The position numbers and the translations under genes are program-made. A stretch of DNA of 64,000 nt from Protonemura montana (lineage: Eukaryota > Arthropoda > Insecta > Plecoptera > Nemouridae). Positions 46,791-57,049 of this stretch are shown here, piece by piece. The stretch spans positions 12,810,350 through 12,874,349 of the forward strand of contig OX387611.1 of assembly GCA_947568835.1 (NCBI GenBank). The letters are read 5' to 3'. Positions within the stretch are counted from its first letter, which is position 1, and every line of letters begins with the position of its first letter. The notes beneath the pieces were generated by a model that worked only from the letters and a program-made list of their open reading frames with translations, ran no database searches and had not been told where the DNA came from.

Positions 46791-47983
46791 AGAACAAGCT
46801 TTGTCTCGAGCTCAGGGAGGGCGTTAAACAAGCTTTGTCTCGAGCATAGGGAGGGCGTTGAACAAGCTTTGTCTCGAGCTCAGGGAGGGCGTTAAGCAAG
46901 CTTTGTCTCGAGCATAGGGAGGGCGTTAAACAAGCTTTGTCTCGAGCTCAGGGAGGGCGTTAAACAAGCTTTGTCTCGAGCATAGGGAGGGCGTTAAACA
47001 AGCTTTGTCTCGAGCTCAGGGAGGGCGTTAAACAAGCTTTGTCTCGAGCATAGGGAGGGCGTTAAACAAGCTTTGTCTCGAGCTCAGGGAGGGCGTTAAA
47101 CAAGCTTTGTCTCGAGCTCAGGGAGGGCGTTAAACAAGCTTTGTCTCGAGCATAGGGAGGGCGTTAAACAAGCTTTGTCTCGAGCTCAGGGAGGGCGTTG
47201 AACAAGCTTTGTCTCGAGCTCAGGGAGGGCGTTGAACAAGCTTTGTCTCGAGCTCAGGGAGGGCGTTGAACAAGCTTTGTCTCGAGCATAGGGAGGGCGT
47301 TGAACAAGCTTTGTCTCGAGCTCAGGGAGGTCGTTGAACAAGCTTTGTCTCGAGCATAGGGAGGGCGTTGAACAAGCTTTGTCTCGAGCATAGGGAGGGC
47401 GTTGAACAAGCTTTGTCTCGAGCATAGGGAGGGCGTTAAAAAAGCTTTGTCTCGAGCATAGGGAGGGCGTTAAACAAGCTTTGTCTCGAGCATAGGGAGG
47501 GCGTTAAACAAGCTTTGTCTCGAGCATAGGGAGGGCGTTGAACAAGCTTTGTCTCGAGCATAGGGAGGGCGTTAAACAAGCTTTGTCTCGAGCATAGGGA
47601 GGGCGTTGAACAAGCTTTGTCTCGAGCATAGGGAGGGCGTTAAACAAGCTTTGTCTCGAGCATAGGGAGGGCGTTAAACAAGCTTTGTCTCGAGCATAGG
47701 GAGGGCGTTGAACAAGCTTTGTCTCGAGCATAGGGAGGGCGTTAAACAAGCTTTGTCTCGAGCATAGGGAGGGCGTTGAACAAGCTTTGTCTCGAGCTCA
47801 GGGAGGGCGTTGAACAAGCTTTGTCTCGAGCATAGGGAGGGCGTTGAACAAGCTTTGTCTCGAGCATAGGGAGGGCGTTGAACAAGCTTTGTCTCGAGCT
47901 CAGGGAGGGCGTTGAACAAGCTTTGTCTCGAGCATAGGGAGGGCGTTGAACAAGCTTTGTCTCGAGCATAGGGAGGGCGTTAC
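46791..47983 (+). repeat. 34-bp tandem array (about 35 units)
   Basis: Each unit is AACAAGCTTTGTCTCGAG followed by CTCAGGGAGGGCGTT or CATAGGGAGGGCGTT and A/G. The two subtypes alternate in the first third and later occur in runs, so higher-order blocks exist. Every unit carries HindIII (AAGCTT) and XhoI (CTCGAG) sites. Minus-strand frames of 75-81 codons arise from the period. Confidence 0.95.
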
Positions 47984-48504
47984 GAAATCAAACTTGAACA
48001 TGTAACAACTGTTCTTCAAGGGAAGCTTTTTCCCTTGTTAAATAAAATGAAATTCCTTAGTCTTACCTTGACAAACTCCTGCGAGTCGAGTTGATTCAAG
48101 TGGGTCCAACAATACTTTGCCAAGAGACACCACGGCGATGGCACATTGTCATGACATTGACAGGCACAGTTCTAGGACCTGGGCTTTCGTCTGAACTACT
48201 AGATTATCATCGTCAAACACTGCTGTCTTCTACGATTCTACAGATGCACTGTAGAGTAAAGAAAATACATTTCATGACTTATGAGAAAATGTAGTGGCCA
48301 CGTGCAGAAGGAATCAAGTCGGCATTACTTTACCCTGGCGGGATTCAGACATATCCGATTGAATTACCTGTTCACACACGGTTTCTGGACATTCCGGATA
48401 ATATTCCAGCCTTCCTCAACGCGTATTGACTTTAATTCGATGTATTCAGCGAATTTTGCAGAACACTTTTCGTCGGACGGCTGCGGACAGAAAACAGCCA
48501 TTTT
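47984..48504. other. No gene recognised
   Basis: This would be a place for upstream exons of the membrane protein gene, but I find no exon whose phase and splice sites I can defend. Confidence 0.35.
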
Positions 48505-49470
48505 TAGACTAGTGGATACTTAGCTCGCAAAATCTAAAACGCCATCTAAAGGCACCAACTCAACATAGCGCAACGAGAAAACAGCCTACAAAACTCATAA
48601 GCGCTAGCCTTAAAAAAAAAGTGATGTTGGCCAAAAATTTAGACCATCACAGATGAAAAGCCCATCACGTACTCTATTTTCTGTGAAAATTTCAAGGGAG
48701 TACCCCCCCTTCATTTTCTCGCAAATAAATGATAACAAAAATTTTGAAAAAGTTAGCCTTTTTTTGTCCAGGGCTGGGCCAAAAATTTAGACCATCACAG
48801 ATCAAAAGGTCATCACGTACTCTATCATTTGTAAAAATTTCAAGGGAGTACCCCCCCTTCATTTTCTCGCAAATAAATGATAACAAAAATTTTGAAAAAG
48901 TTAGCCTTTTTTTGTCCAGGGCTGGGCCAAAAATTTAGACCATCACAGATCAAAAGCCCATCACGTACTCTATCATCTGTGAAAATTTCAAGGGAGTACC
49001 CCCCTTCATTTTCTCGCAAATAAATGATAACAACAATTTTGTAAAAGTTAGCCTTTTTTTTGTCCAGGGCTGGGCCAAAAATTTAGACCATCACAGATCA
49101 AAAGCCCATCACGTACTCTATCTTCTGTGAAAGTTTCAAGGGAGTACCCCCCCCTTCATTTCCGCGCAAATAAATGATAACATAAATTTTGTAAAAGTTA
49201 GCCTTTTTTTGTCTAGGGCTGGGCCAAAAATTTAGACCATCACGGATCAAAAGCCCATCACGTACTCTATCATCTGTGAAAATTTCAAGGGAGTACCCCC
49301 CCTTCAATTTCTTGCAAATAAATGAAAACCAAATTTTTTTATTGTTAGCCTGTCTCGTTCAGTACATCACGTATTTTTGAAGGCTAGCGCTTATGAGTTT
49401 TGTAGGCTGTTTTCTCGTTGCGCTATGTTGAGTTGGTGCCTTTAGATGGCTTTTTAGATTTTGCGCACGC
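48505..49470. mobile_element. Inverted-repeat element with 148-bp internal tandem repeats
   Basis: Left end 48528-48612 (CGCAAAATCTAAAACGCC ... AACTCATAAGCGCTAGCCT) and right end 49378-49470 are inverted complements over about 85 bp. Between them are about five units starting CCAAAAATTTAGACC at 48631, 48779, 48927, 49075 and 49224, i.e. a 148-bp period. Each unit includes a run of six to eight C residues. No transposase is present. Truncated relatives are at 7715-8060 and 4685-4732. It lies just upstream of the visible exons of the membrane protein gene. Likely a MITE-type element with an internal array. Confidence 0.8.
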
Positions 49471-49750
49471 AGGCGTCTAGCCACTTCTAGCCATGTGCGT
49501 CGAGCCATCTGTTTAATTTATCTGATAGGTTTCACGATGCGCATGGCTAGCTCAAGAGCTAAATAAAAGACTTTATTATTATAAGCGTCGAAATCGTTTG
49601 TATTTCCACTTTCAAACGTCGTTATTATTTTCATGATATTGTTACCATTTTTAGGTTAGGGAATGATTGTTTTTGTGATTATTGACAACACTACTCAAAG
49701 TAATTTTAAAACATTGCAAAGCTGGAGCAATAATTTTTTTCTGATTTCAG

Positions 49751-50025
49751 ATACAATTGAAAACGATAAAGTATGTTCTCCAATCAAGAAGAGACATATT
49801 CATATTGGCATCGCTAATTCATCCTCTGTAATAGTGAAAGAGACTCGGTATTTTGACACGCCCCTTGAAGTTGACTTCAATAGCAAGTTTAAAGTAGAAA
49901 CAGCGAGTGCAAAGCTGGGGTCATCTTTGTATCCTATTTACATAGCAGATGGCGTCTTTGCTGTGATCCAAGCATTGTCATTAAGACAAGATCCGTCAAC
50001 AGGTCGTTGTATCGACTACATTCAG
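49751..50025 (+). CDS. Membrane protein gene, exon 1 of those visible
   Basis: The acceptor TTTTTTCTGATTTCAG precedes it and the donor CAG-GTGCGT follows. It starts in phase 1, so at least one exon is upstream. It encodes ectodomain: KRHIHIGIANSSSVIVKETR, then YPIYIADGVFAVIQALSL and CIDYIQ. It is strand-rich in appearance and resembles an extracellular beta-sandwich, but that is impression only. Confidence 0.65.
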
Positions 50026-52694
50026 GTGCGTTCCATCAATTTATTTCTGTTTTTGTTTGGAACCTTCTCTGAATTGGTTGGAGGTTAATCCCACTCACTG
50101 GTATGAGGATTAATAGGTATTTTAGCTACACATTTCATGTGGCTCGGTTTTACCAAAGACATTTATTACGCTCTTAAACATCGCTTAGGAGTGATTTTAA
50201 CCAGCATAGTAACTTGCTGAAAAAAAAATTATATTTATTTCATAGTTACCACTGTCAACAATGGCAGATATTGATAGCTTATTTAGAAATTGTAATGCAG
50301 TTTCAAATTTGTACGATGTTCTGAATCAGTTTCGACCCGAGGGGACGTCTTCATCACGGACATTCTGCGGCCAGATGTCAGCGTGGAAGCCGCCTCCCAC
50401 TGAGCCCAGCATTTGCAGTCAGCGACGAACAAGGCCGCTTGGACGTTGTCATCCACCACGTAGACAAACAACCGCTGAAGCGCGGAGAAAAACTGGACTT
50501 TACCATCGCGTTCACTTCATTCAAAGGTAGCTCCACCCGCGACAGGTGGAGATCGGGGTCCAAGTAGCTCAATTGGTTAGAGCAACACCCACGACAGGCG
50601 GAGATCAGGGTCCAAGTAGCTCAATTGGTTAGAACAACACCCGTGACAGGTGGAGATCGGGGTCCAAGTAGCTCAATTGGTTAGAACAACACCCGTGACA
50701 GGTGGAGATCGGGGTCCAAGTAGCTCAATTGGTTAGAACAACACCCGTGACAGGTGGAGATCGGGGTCTAAGTAGCTCAATTGGTTAGAGCAACACCTAC
50801 GACAGGTGGAGATCGGGGTCCAAGTAGCTCAATTGGTTAGAGCAACACCCGCGACAGGTGGAGATCGGGGTCCAAGTAGCTCAATTGGTTAGGGCAACAC
50901 CCGCGACAGGTGGAGATCGGAGTCCAAGGAGCTCAATTGGTTAGAGCAACACCCGCGACAGGTGGAGATCGGGGTCCAAGTAGCTCAATTGGTTAGGGCA
51001 ACACCCGCGACAGGTGGAGATCGGAGTCCAAGGAGCTCAATTGGTTAGAGCAACACCCGCGACAGGTGGAGATCGGGGTCCAAGTAGCTCAATTGGTTAG
51101 AGCAACACCCGCGACAGGTGGATATCGGGGTCCAAGTAGCTCAATTGGTTAGAGCAACACCCACGACAGGTGGAGATTGGGGTCCAAGTAGCTCAATTGG
51201 TTAGAGCAACACCCACGACAGGTGGAGATCGGGGTCCAAGTAGCTCAATTGTTTAGGGCAACACCCGCGACAGGTGGAGATCGGAGTCCAAGGAGCTCAA
51301 TTGGTTAGAGCAACACCCGTGACAGGTGGAGATCGGGGTCCAAGTAGCTCAATTGGTTAGAGCAACACCTGTGACAGGTGGAGATCGGGGTCCAAGTAGC
51401 TCAATTGGTTAGAGCAACACCTGCGACAGGTGGAGATCGGGGTTCTAGTAGCTCAATTGGTTAGAGCAACGCCCGCGACAGGTTGAGATCGGGGTCCAAG
51501 TAGCTCAATTGGTTAGAGCAACGCCCGCGACAGGTGGAGATCAGGGTTCGAGTCCCCGTTTGAGCATCAATTTTTGAGACGGTTATAGTGTTGATAATAA
51601 TAAAATACCCCGCGCATTGCAAGCGTTTGCAATTTAAATCAGATTTTATCTAAATGGAGCTGTTTGTTTAGTTTAAAGGGAATCTGACCGGTTGCTTCTG
51701 CTTGCAGAATGTGGAGATGTGAAAGATTACCTGCCATGTCATCGCGGTGATAAGCCCTCGGAAGGGGCGTGGCCTGGCAGTAAGCAGTGCATTTGGCACA
51801 AACTCTTCAACGACTCGGTGGTTAATTGTCCGTATTGTGGCTGCCCAGATGAACCTCTTGACTTCTGTAGCTCAGATGGTAAGCATTGTCCACGTTCACT
51901 AACTTGCACACTTGACATTTCATATCTTGCACATTCTTTGTCTTGTGCAGCTTTTAAAAAATCTAATTCTTAACCGTTTTGTAGTGAAATACATTTCTTG
52001 AAGATTTTTAATTATTATGTGACTAATTTCAAGTATTGTCAAACTATTTCAACTGGGTTTTCAATGCCAAGTGAAGAACAACTAAATTTCCCAACGTTTC
52101 GTAACTTGTACCTGTTACTTTATCAAGGGTAAGAGCAGTCCTAGTTAGTTAGTTACTTTGTTAGTTGTTCTTCACTTAGCATTGAAAACCCAGTTGAAAT
52201 AGTTTTTGTTAAAACTAGTGCTAAGTTTACATCAAGTAGACTTGAGTCTAAGAACCATGATATTGTAAAAGTGTTTTACTAGAATGTTTGTCATGAATAA
52301 CAAGTCAAACTGTTTGATAAACTCATGGGATTTATTGTCTCCAATGCTGTGTAGTCTAAAATTATAATGATCCCAATTAAGTTTAATTTATACTTGATAT
52401 AACAATTGCTTGTTGGTTGCAGGTGAAGAGGTTGTCCAGGGCAACGGTGTTTTAGTTGCAGTCAGTGCATTGACAAGTTTGTTGATAGCGTTTGCAATAT
52501 TCCTGGCTGCATTGTGGGCATTACGTAAGTTGGGTAGAGCTTGTTGGGGGCCATACGTCCAGCCATCAGAACCTCCCATACCACTGCAAGCTTTCACTGA
52601 AGCACCTTCACCAGCACCCAATGCTCCACCAGCTGATGTTGATAAAGATCTGCCACCTGCGTACGAATCACTCTTCCCTTCACAACAGACTTGA
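49751..52694 (+). CDS. Single-pass membrane protein with PPAY tail, 3' part of gene (host gene)
   Basis: Four exons (49751-50025, 50246-50526, 51708-51878, 52423-52694) join with matching phases (0, 1, 1) at GT-AG introns and end in one stop. Together they give about 333 codons if two one-base gaps in exon 2 are allowed for. The product has a cysteine-bearing ectodomain, a C-rich juxtamembrane part (QCIWH, NCPYCGCPD, DFCSSD), one transmembrane helix (LVAVSALTSLLIAFAIFLAA) with basic stop-transfer residues (RKLGR), and a proline-rich tail with PPAYESL, a WW-domain ligand of the Nedd4 type. Type I topology is inferred. I do not recognise the family. The first exon and any signal peptide lie upstream and were not found. 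Confidence 0.7.
50246..50526 (+). CDS. Membrane protein gene, exon 2 with two one-base frameshifts
   Basis: The acceptor TTTATTTCATAG fits phase 0. Coding starts LPLSTMADIDSLFRNCNAVS, YDVLNQFRPEG, switches frame at GAGGGGAC to DVFITDILRPDVSVEAAS, and switches again at TCCCACTG to LSPAFAVSDEQGRLDVVIHH, VDKQPLKRGEKLDFTIAF. Each switch equals one missing base within a short G or C run. The exon ends AAAG before GTAGCT in phase 1, which matches exon 3. Either assembly indels or a damaged allele. Confidence 0.6.
50527..51550 (+). repeat. 52-bp tRNA-derived array in an intron (19 units plus a partial)
   Basis: Units start GTCCAAGTAGCTCAATTGG at 52-bp steps from 50558 to 51494. Each spans tRNA acceptor start, D arm with an exact A box (TAGCTCAATTGG), an anticodon-like arm (CACCCGCGACAGGTG) and variable-loop-like GGAGATCGG, then jumps to the next unit, omitting the T arm. 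A partial first unit, GTAGCTCCACCCGCG, overlaps the exon 2 donor site. A two-unit block with GGGCAAC and AAGGAGCTC variants occurs three times. Each unit also carries ACAG-GTGGAG, a donor-like string. Confidence 0.9.
51494..51610 (+). pseudogene. Terminal complete tRNA-like unit and SINE 3' body
   Basis: Only the last unit has a T arm: CAGGGTTCGAGTCCCCG with an exact B box (GGTTCGAGTCC). Its D stem (GCTC/GAGC) and anticodon-like stem (CACC/GGTG) pair, but the loop has G where tRNAs have U33 and the acceptor ends pair poorly, so it is a SINE head. It continues into ATCAATTTTTGAGACGG, TTATAGTGTTGATAATAATA, the SINE body also found near 14930-15130 and 15705-15750. Confidence 0.7.
51708..51878 (+). 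CDS. Membrane protein gene, exon 3
   Basis: The acceptor TTCTGCTTGCAG and donor G-GTAAGC are strong. The exon is 171 bp, phase 1 at both ends, so it could be skipped without frame loss. It holds six cysteines in ECGDVKDYLPCHRGDK and NCPYCGCPDEPLDFC, probably a small disulfide module near the membrane. Confidence 0.7.
52041..52250. mobile_element. Fold-back element, copy 2, in the last intron
   Basis: Both arms (AACTATTTCAACTGGGTTTT at left, AAAACCCAGTTGAAATAGTT at right) and the shared right extension are present, but the inner part of the right arm is deleted and replaced by GTTAGTTAGTTAC-like repeats. It sits wholly within the intron before the last exon. Confidence 0.75.
52423..52694 (+). 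CDS. Membrane protein gene, last exon (TM helix and PPAY tail)
   Basis: The acceptor TTGTTGGTTGCAG is followed by phase-1 coding. The exon encodes EEVVQGNGVLVAVSALTSLL, the rest of the hydrophobic helix, basic RKLGR, then a proline-rich tail with DLPPAYESLFPSQQT and a TGA at 52692-52694. Confidence 0.75.
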
Positions 52695-54734
52695 GTCAAA
52701 ATGTTGGAATCTCTTCTACAATGAATATGCAGTTCCAATGCATAAAGTCATCATCTTAATGCAGTTATTATAGACATTTCTTTAATTAGTTGGACTAATT
52801 AGTTACATTTTTTACTGTCTCACGAAGACCAGTGTTTCCAAATCATCGAACCGTTCGGTTAATAATAATTAAATATGTCCTGTCAAATGTGACATTTCAA
52901 GAACAGATATAGATATTTTTTTAATGTAATAATTAATAATATATAATAATATTTTAAGGTTTGAAAGGTTTTGTAGCTCATATTGATAAAATAATAACAA
53001 GTTATAAAAGTGAATGCAGCTTTGAAAGACTGGCCAAGGTTTTGGCTTCTTCAAGATAAATCTTCACAATGTGTATAAAGAAGTTCCATGATTTCAGTAA
53101 CAAAATCAACTCAGCTGCTGTTCATGTTAATAAGAAACAATCACCAAGATGTCGTCCGTTGGGCTGTCACAATTTTCCTCCACAAATTGATGAAATGTTT
53201 GATGCTTTGAGACAATGAGATGATCTGTGATTATAAAATAACTTCTTCTGTAGTAATTCTTCCAAACAACAAACACAACAAACACAACAAACACAATGCT
53301 CAATAGGAAATTAGCCACGAGGTTGAGTTTATTGTTACTTACAGAGTGTTTTAACAGACAATCATTTGATAGACAAAGTTTTGCTGGGGAAAATAATGAT
53401 ACAGACTGAACATAATGAATCTATGAAGAACCTCTCTTGGTTTCAGTTCCAGTTGAAATTGCTGTCACTGTGAAATGCAGTTCAGTTTCTGTTAAATTAC
53501 AAAGTCAAGTCTAGCTGTGAAAACTAAACTGTACTCTTGACTGATTGGCATCCTGCACTGAATTGTTGTAGTAGAAGATACATCGAGGTAATACATCGAG
53601 GTAATACTAGAACTGATAAGTATTAAATCTCAAAACAATTCCAGCTTTGTGTGTTTTTACAGTTTTTTATGTCACATTGTATTCAATGGAAATTAATGCT
53701 CATTTTGAAACTTAGTTTTTTTTGCAACTAGTGCTTAGAAGGTTACAGAGAAATCTTGTGCAAATTGTACTACTTTCTACCAAGAATGATATTTTCTTAA
53801 TCTCCAGTTGGTTTTAATGAAATACATTGACTTAATGTAAAATGCATGTATATATATGAATATATATATATTTATAGATATGTACTGTAGATTTTCTTGT
53901 CAGAGAAACAGATTTTTTAATCTGCAATCAAAGTGTGATTTAATTGAGTTAATCAACTTCAACCTGTTTCTCAGTGATCTCATGAAACCTTCTTTCCCTT
54001 GTTTCACATAACACTGTCCATATGATACTTACTTACCTTGTTTTCACACAAAATATTCTCTTGTCACTATTTTTCACTCTACTCCAAACTAGTGAATAGG
54101 AAAAGGGATTACAAGTTTATTTTTACAACTACTGTTCACCATTACAATTCCAAAACATTGGGTAATTTTAACATTTCAATTGGGCACCAATCCGATGGGT
54201 CTAGATTCCCTGAAGAAGATATGTTTGAATTTAGCACCAGGGTTTGTTGAACCTAACCAACCTAACCAATCCCCGACAGATGACAGATGTTATCAGAGAT
54301 CTCTGATGTTATGTTACTGCCAAAGATTACTGCATACATAAGGTATTTATAAACCATCTTTACTTACCACTTTAGCAAGACTTTCAAGTAGACTCATGTC
54401 ATCAACCTCTCCACAGAACAAATCACTCAAAAGCAATTCATTGATATCATTGCATTATTTGCCAGCAGCTTCACACTTTGTTCTCAATGCATGTTTCTGG
54501 TTTCAAAAGAAAAGAGTAAAATATTGTCAGGAAAACACAACGGCTCACAAAGTCAAGACATGGAAATAAGAGTGTACTTCAGTGGAAGCTTTATTTGATA
54601 AATACTTGACTATAAAATGCACTCGCAAGCAACTGAGCTAGAAGTTGTGAAAAAGTACATCATTTTTCACAAACCTGAGTACTGGTGTCCTGTGAAATCA
54701 CTGCTATGCTTGCAGTGAGAACCTAACATTGTAA
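52695..54734. other. Downstream region, no further gene recognised
   Basis: The first part should be the 3' untranslated region of the membrane protein gene. A TA-rich microsatellite lies near 53848-53880. Other frames lack motifs. Confidence 0.4.
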
Positions 54735-55040
54735 ATCATCAGACAACCGTGAGCAATGATGCATGGGCTAACAGGGATATTTACTAACTGTACAATAGCT
54801 GGGATAATAGTTGGGACAGAGACTGACTTTACATTGTGATATCTCCTACAACTTGTGTCCATCTTATCTTATTTATTGTAAATTACCAGACAACCATCAC
54901 AGCAATTATGCATGGGCTGACAGGGATATTTACTAACTGTACAATAGTTGGGATAATAGTTGGGACAGAGACTGACTTTACATTGTGATATCTCCTACAA
55001 TTTGTGTCCATCTTATCTTATTTATACTAAATTACCAGAC
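54735..55040 (+). repeat. 149-bp tandem duplication (2 units)
   Basis: GCATGGGCT occurs at 54761 and 54910, with near-identical flanks (ACAGGGATATTTACTAACTG, GTGATATCTCCTACAA) in both. A third partial unit starts near 55027. Confidence 0.9.
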
Positions 55041-56109
55041 ATAGCAGCGTAAAGTTGCAAAGCTGATATTTCAAGACTGGGTCCTGTTTTGTTGGTCAAT
55101 GTTCTTATCAGCTCTTATAGCTTTACACACGATGAAAGAGTTTGTAAACCTTATATACCTATCTCTCTCTCTCTACAACTCCAGACAGATTTCTTGGAAG
55201 CATCTGGAACTATCTTACAGTTTGAGTTCGGTTCTGTCACACATTATTCCAGTCCAGCATGAGACGGAGACAGGATTCAAGTTACTCAAAAGTAATTCTG
55301 AAAATAAGATGTACCTAATTAAAGTGTGCTTCTGTGCACCCAGCTGGGGTTTGAGCTACTTTATGACCACAAGCTTCTCGGATCAAATCACTAGAAGTTT
55401 CTTCAATAAGTCGTTAGTTCAGACTTCAGTTAGCGCCGGCCACGTCTCCGTTAACGTAGGCGCTAACAAAGTAAGCGCTGGGATCCAAGAGACGGCGCTC
55501 ACGTTGCCAGCGTCGGTATCCATGGTAACCAGCAGCAATCAGTGCGCTGGCGTGCGCTGGCCCGGCTGACCAGCACTTGGCAGCTCCACAATCCTGGGCA
55601 GGCAAAACAAGGTCACAACTAATGCAAACAATCTTAACATATGAGGACTTTTTCATGGATTTTACTTTACTTTAGCTATTCTTTAAAATAAATAGGAGAC
55701 GTTATTTGTATTCATAATGAAAAAAATACTTTGTGCACTGCAAGCATTTGCATCAGGACAAAAATTGACCCGTGATGCAATTTCTTCCAAATAAAATTTG
55801 TTATTTGAATGAATTTATTGTATGAAATGATGTTGTTTTGGTTTTGAATTGCAAACCTGCATTGCTGCCTCTAGGCCAGCCATTGACAAGCAGGTCCCAT
55901 GATTTAGTGCAGCTGCACCGAACCAGTCCAGCCAGATCACGAGCTCGGGTCCGGGACTGGGTCCAGGATCTACTGGTCCGGGATCCAGCAGTGGCTGGTG
56001 ATCTGGATCTCCTGGAATGCGCCAGGAAAGTCTCGCTGGGGTGGAGACATGACGTGGGTTGCGTTTTGCCCACTCACCCACTGCACTGTAAATACAAGAA
56101 CAGAAATGA
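55041..56109. other. No gene recognised; CpG-rich patch
   Basis: Positions 55430-55570 are CpG-rich (for example GGCCACGTCTCCG) compared with the surroundings, as is 57565-57740. They may be unmethylated promoter-like patches or repeat ends. The overlapping frames at 55801-56113 on both strands are not supported. Confidence 0.35.
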
Positions 56110-56250
56110 TTGATTTATTTGTGATGTTTAACTTAGCACTGTTTTGACATCACTCCATGTGGCACTGGTCTAATGGCGTCGGTGAATGAGTGGATGATGA
56201 TGAGGATGAGGATGATGATGAGGATGATGACGTGGATGATGATGCTATGA
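56110..56250 (+). repeat. Dispersed SINE-like repeat with GAT/GAG-rich tail
   Basis: Matches 11030-11134 (GGCACTGGTCT, ATGGCGTCGGTGAATGAGTG) with a longer tail of GATGATGAGGATGAGG type. Confidence 0.75.
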
Positions 56251-57049
56251 TACTTAAGAAATAAGAAAGATATCCGCCACCGCACTCATAAAAGTAAGAA
56301 ATGGTCAAGAAGTCCCTAGACGTTCCTGAAATTACTACGTAATAAATTATGGAAAAATGACAAGTAAATAAATAAATAAATACTTACTCTATCAGCCTGG
56401 ATGCATTGGTGGCACCCACCACCCACTAGATCCCAGCACAATGCCTGCCTGGATGAACCAGGGCCTGCGCAGGGAAGCAATATCCACTGCGCAGTCTAGC
56501 ACTGCCAGCACAAAGACCCAGCACAGCTGACGAGGCAAGGCAAGCCAGCGCAGGGAAATGCCTGCAAGTTCAGCTTACAACGTTACTTCTCTTAACCAAA
56601 GTCACACTTTAGTGAGTCGGGAAATTTGTTCAAATTTAACTAATATTTATCTCCAACCTCCAGGGGGAGAGTGATTTAATTTTGTGTGACTTTTCTATCA
56701 GATCAAAAGCAATTGATATAATTTAACCAATTTAACTCTTAAATATACTGAAAAACAAGTAGATGAACAAAAACCTGTCACGATTGTTATCATTTCAACT
56801 GTAAATAACTGCAATGGTTAAAATTTGAAAGGGTTTTAGGTTTTCTAACAAGTAAAGAAAAGATTGCAGTTCCCATCTTGCCTGGAACTCACCAAACAAG
56901 GGGCGTGGCAAACAGACGCAGGCCGCGCTGGCAAACTCTCAGCACTGCGCTGGCAAACTGAACCCACGCTGGCGCTGCGCTGGAGTTGTACAGACGAACT
57001 CCAGAGCTCTGGACAACCACACACCTGTACAAGTACCATATGATTGTAA
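56251..57049. other. No gene recognised
   Basis: Contains GCCAGCGC/GCGCTGGC-type strings around 56380-56570 and 56920-56990 but no supported gene. Confidence 0.35.

Noticed and set aside
47186..47969. Minus-strand frames of 75-81 codons (ETKLVQRPP repeats)
   Set aside because: Generated by the 34-bp array; no start context, no domain.
50558..51570. Cluster of functional tRNA genes
   Set aside because: Units lack the T arm and B box, the anticodon loop lacks U33 and acceptor stems do not pair; only the last unit is complete and is a SINE head.
55801..56113. Overlapping frames of about 90 codons on both strands
   Set aside because: Proline/arginine-rich composition reflects a GC-rich patch; three frames are open at the same time.
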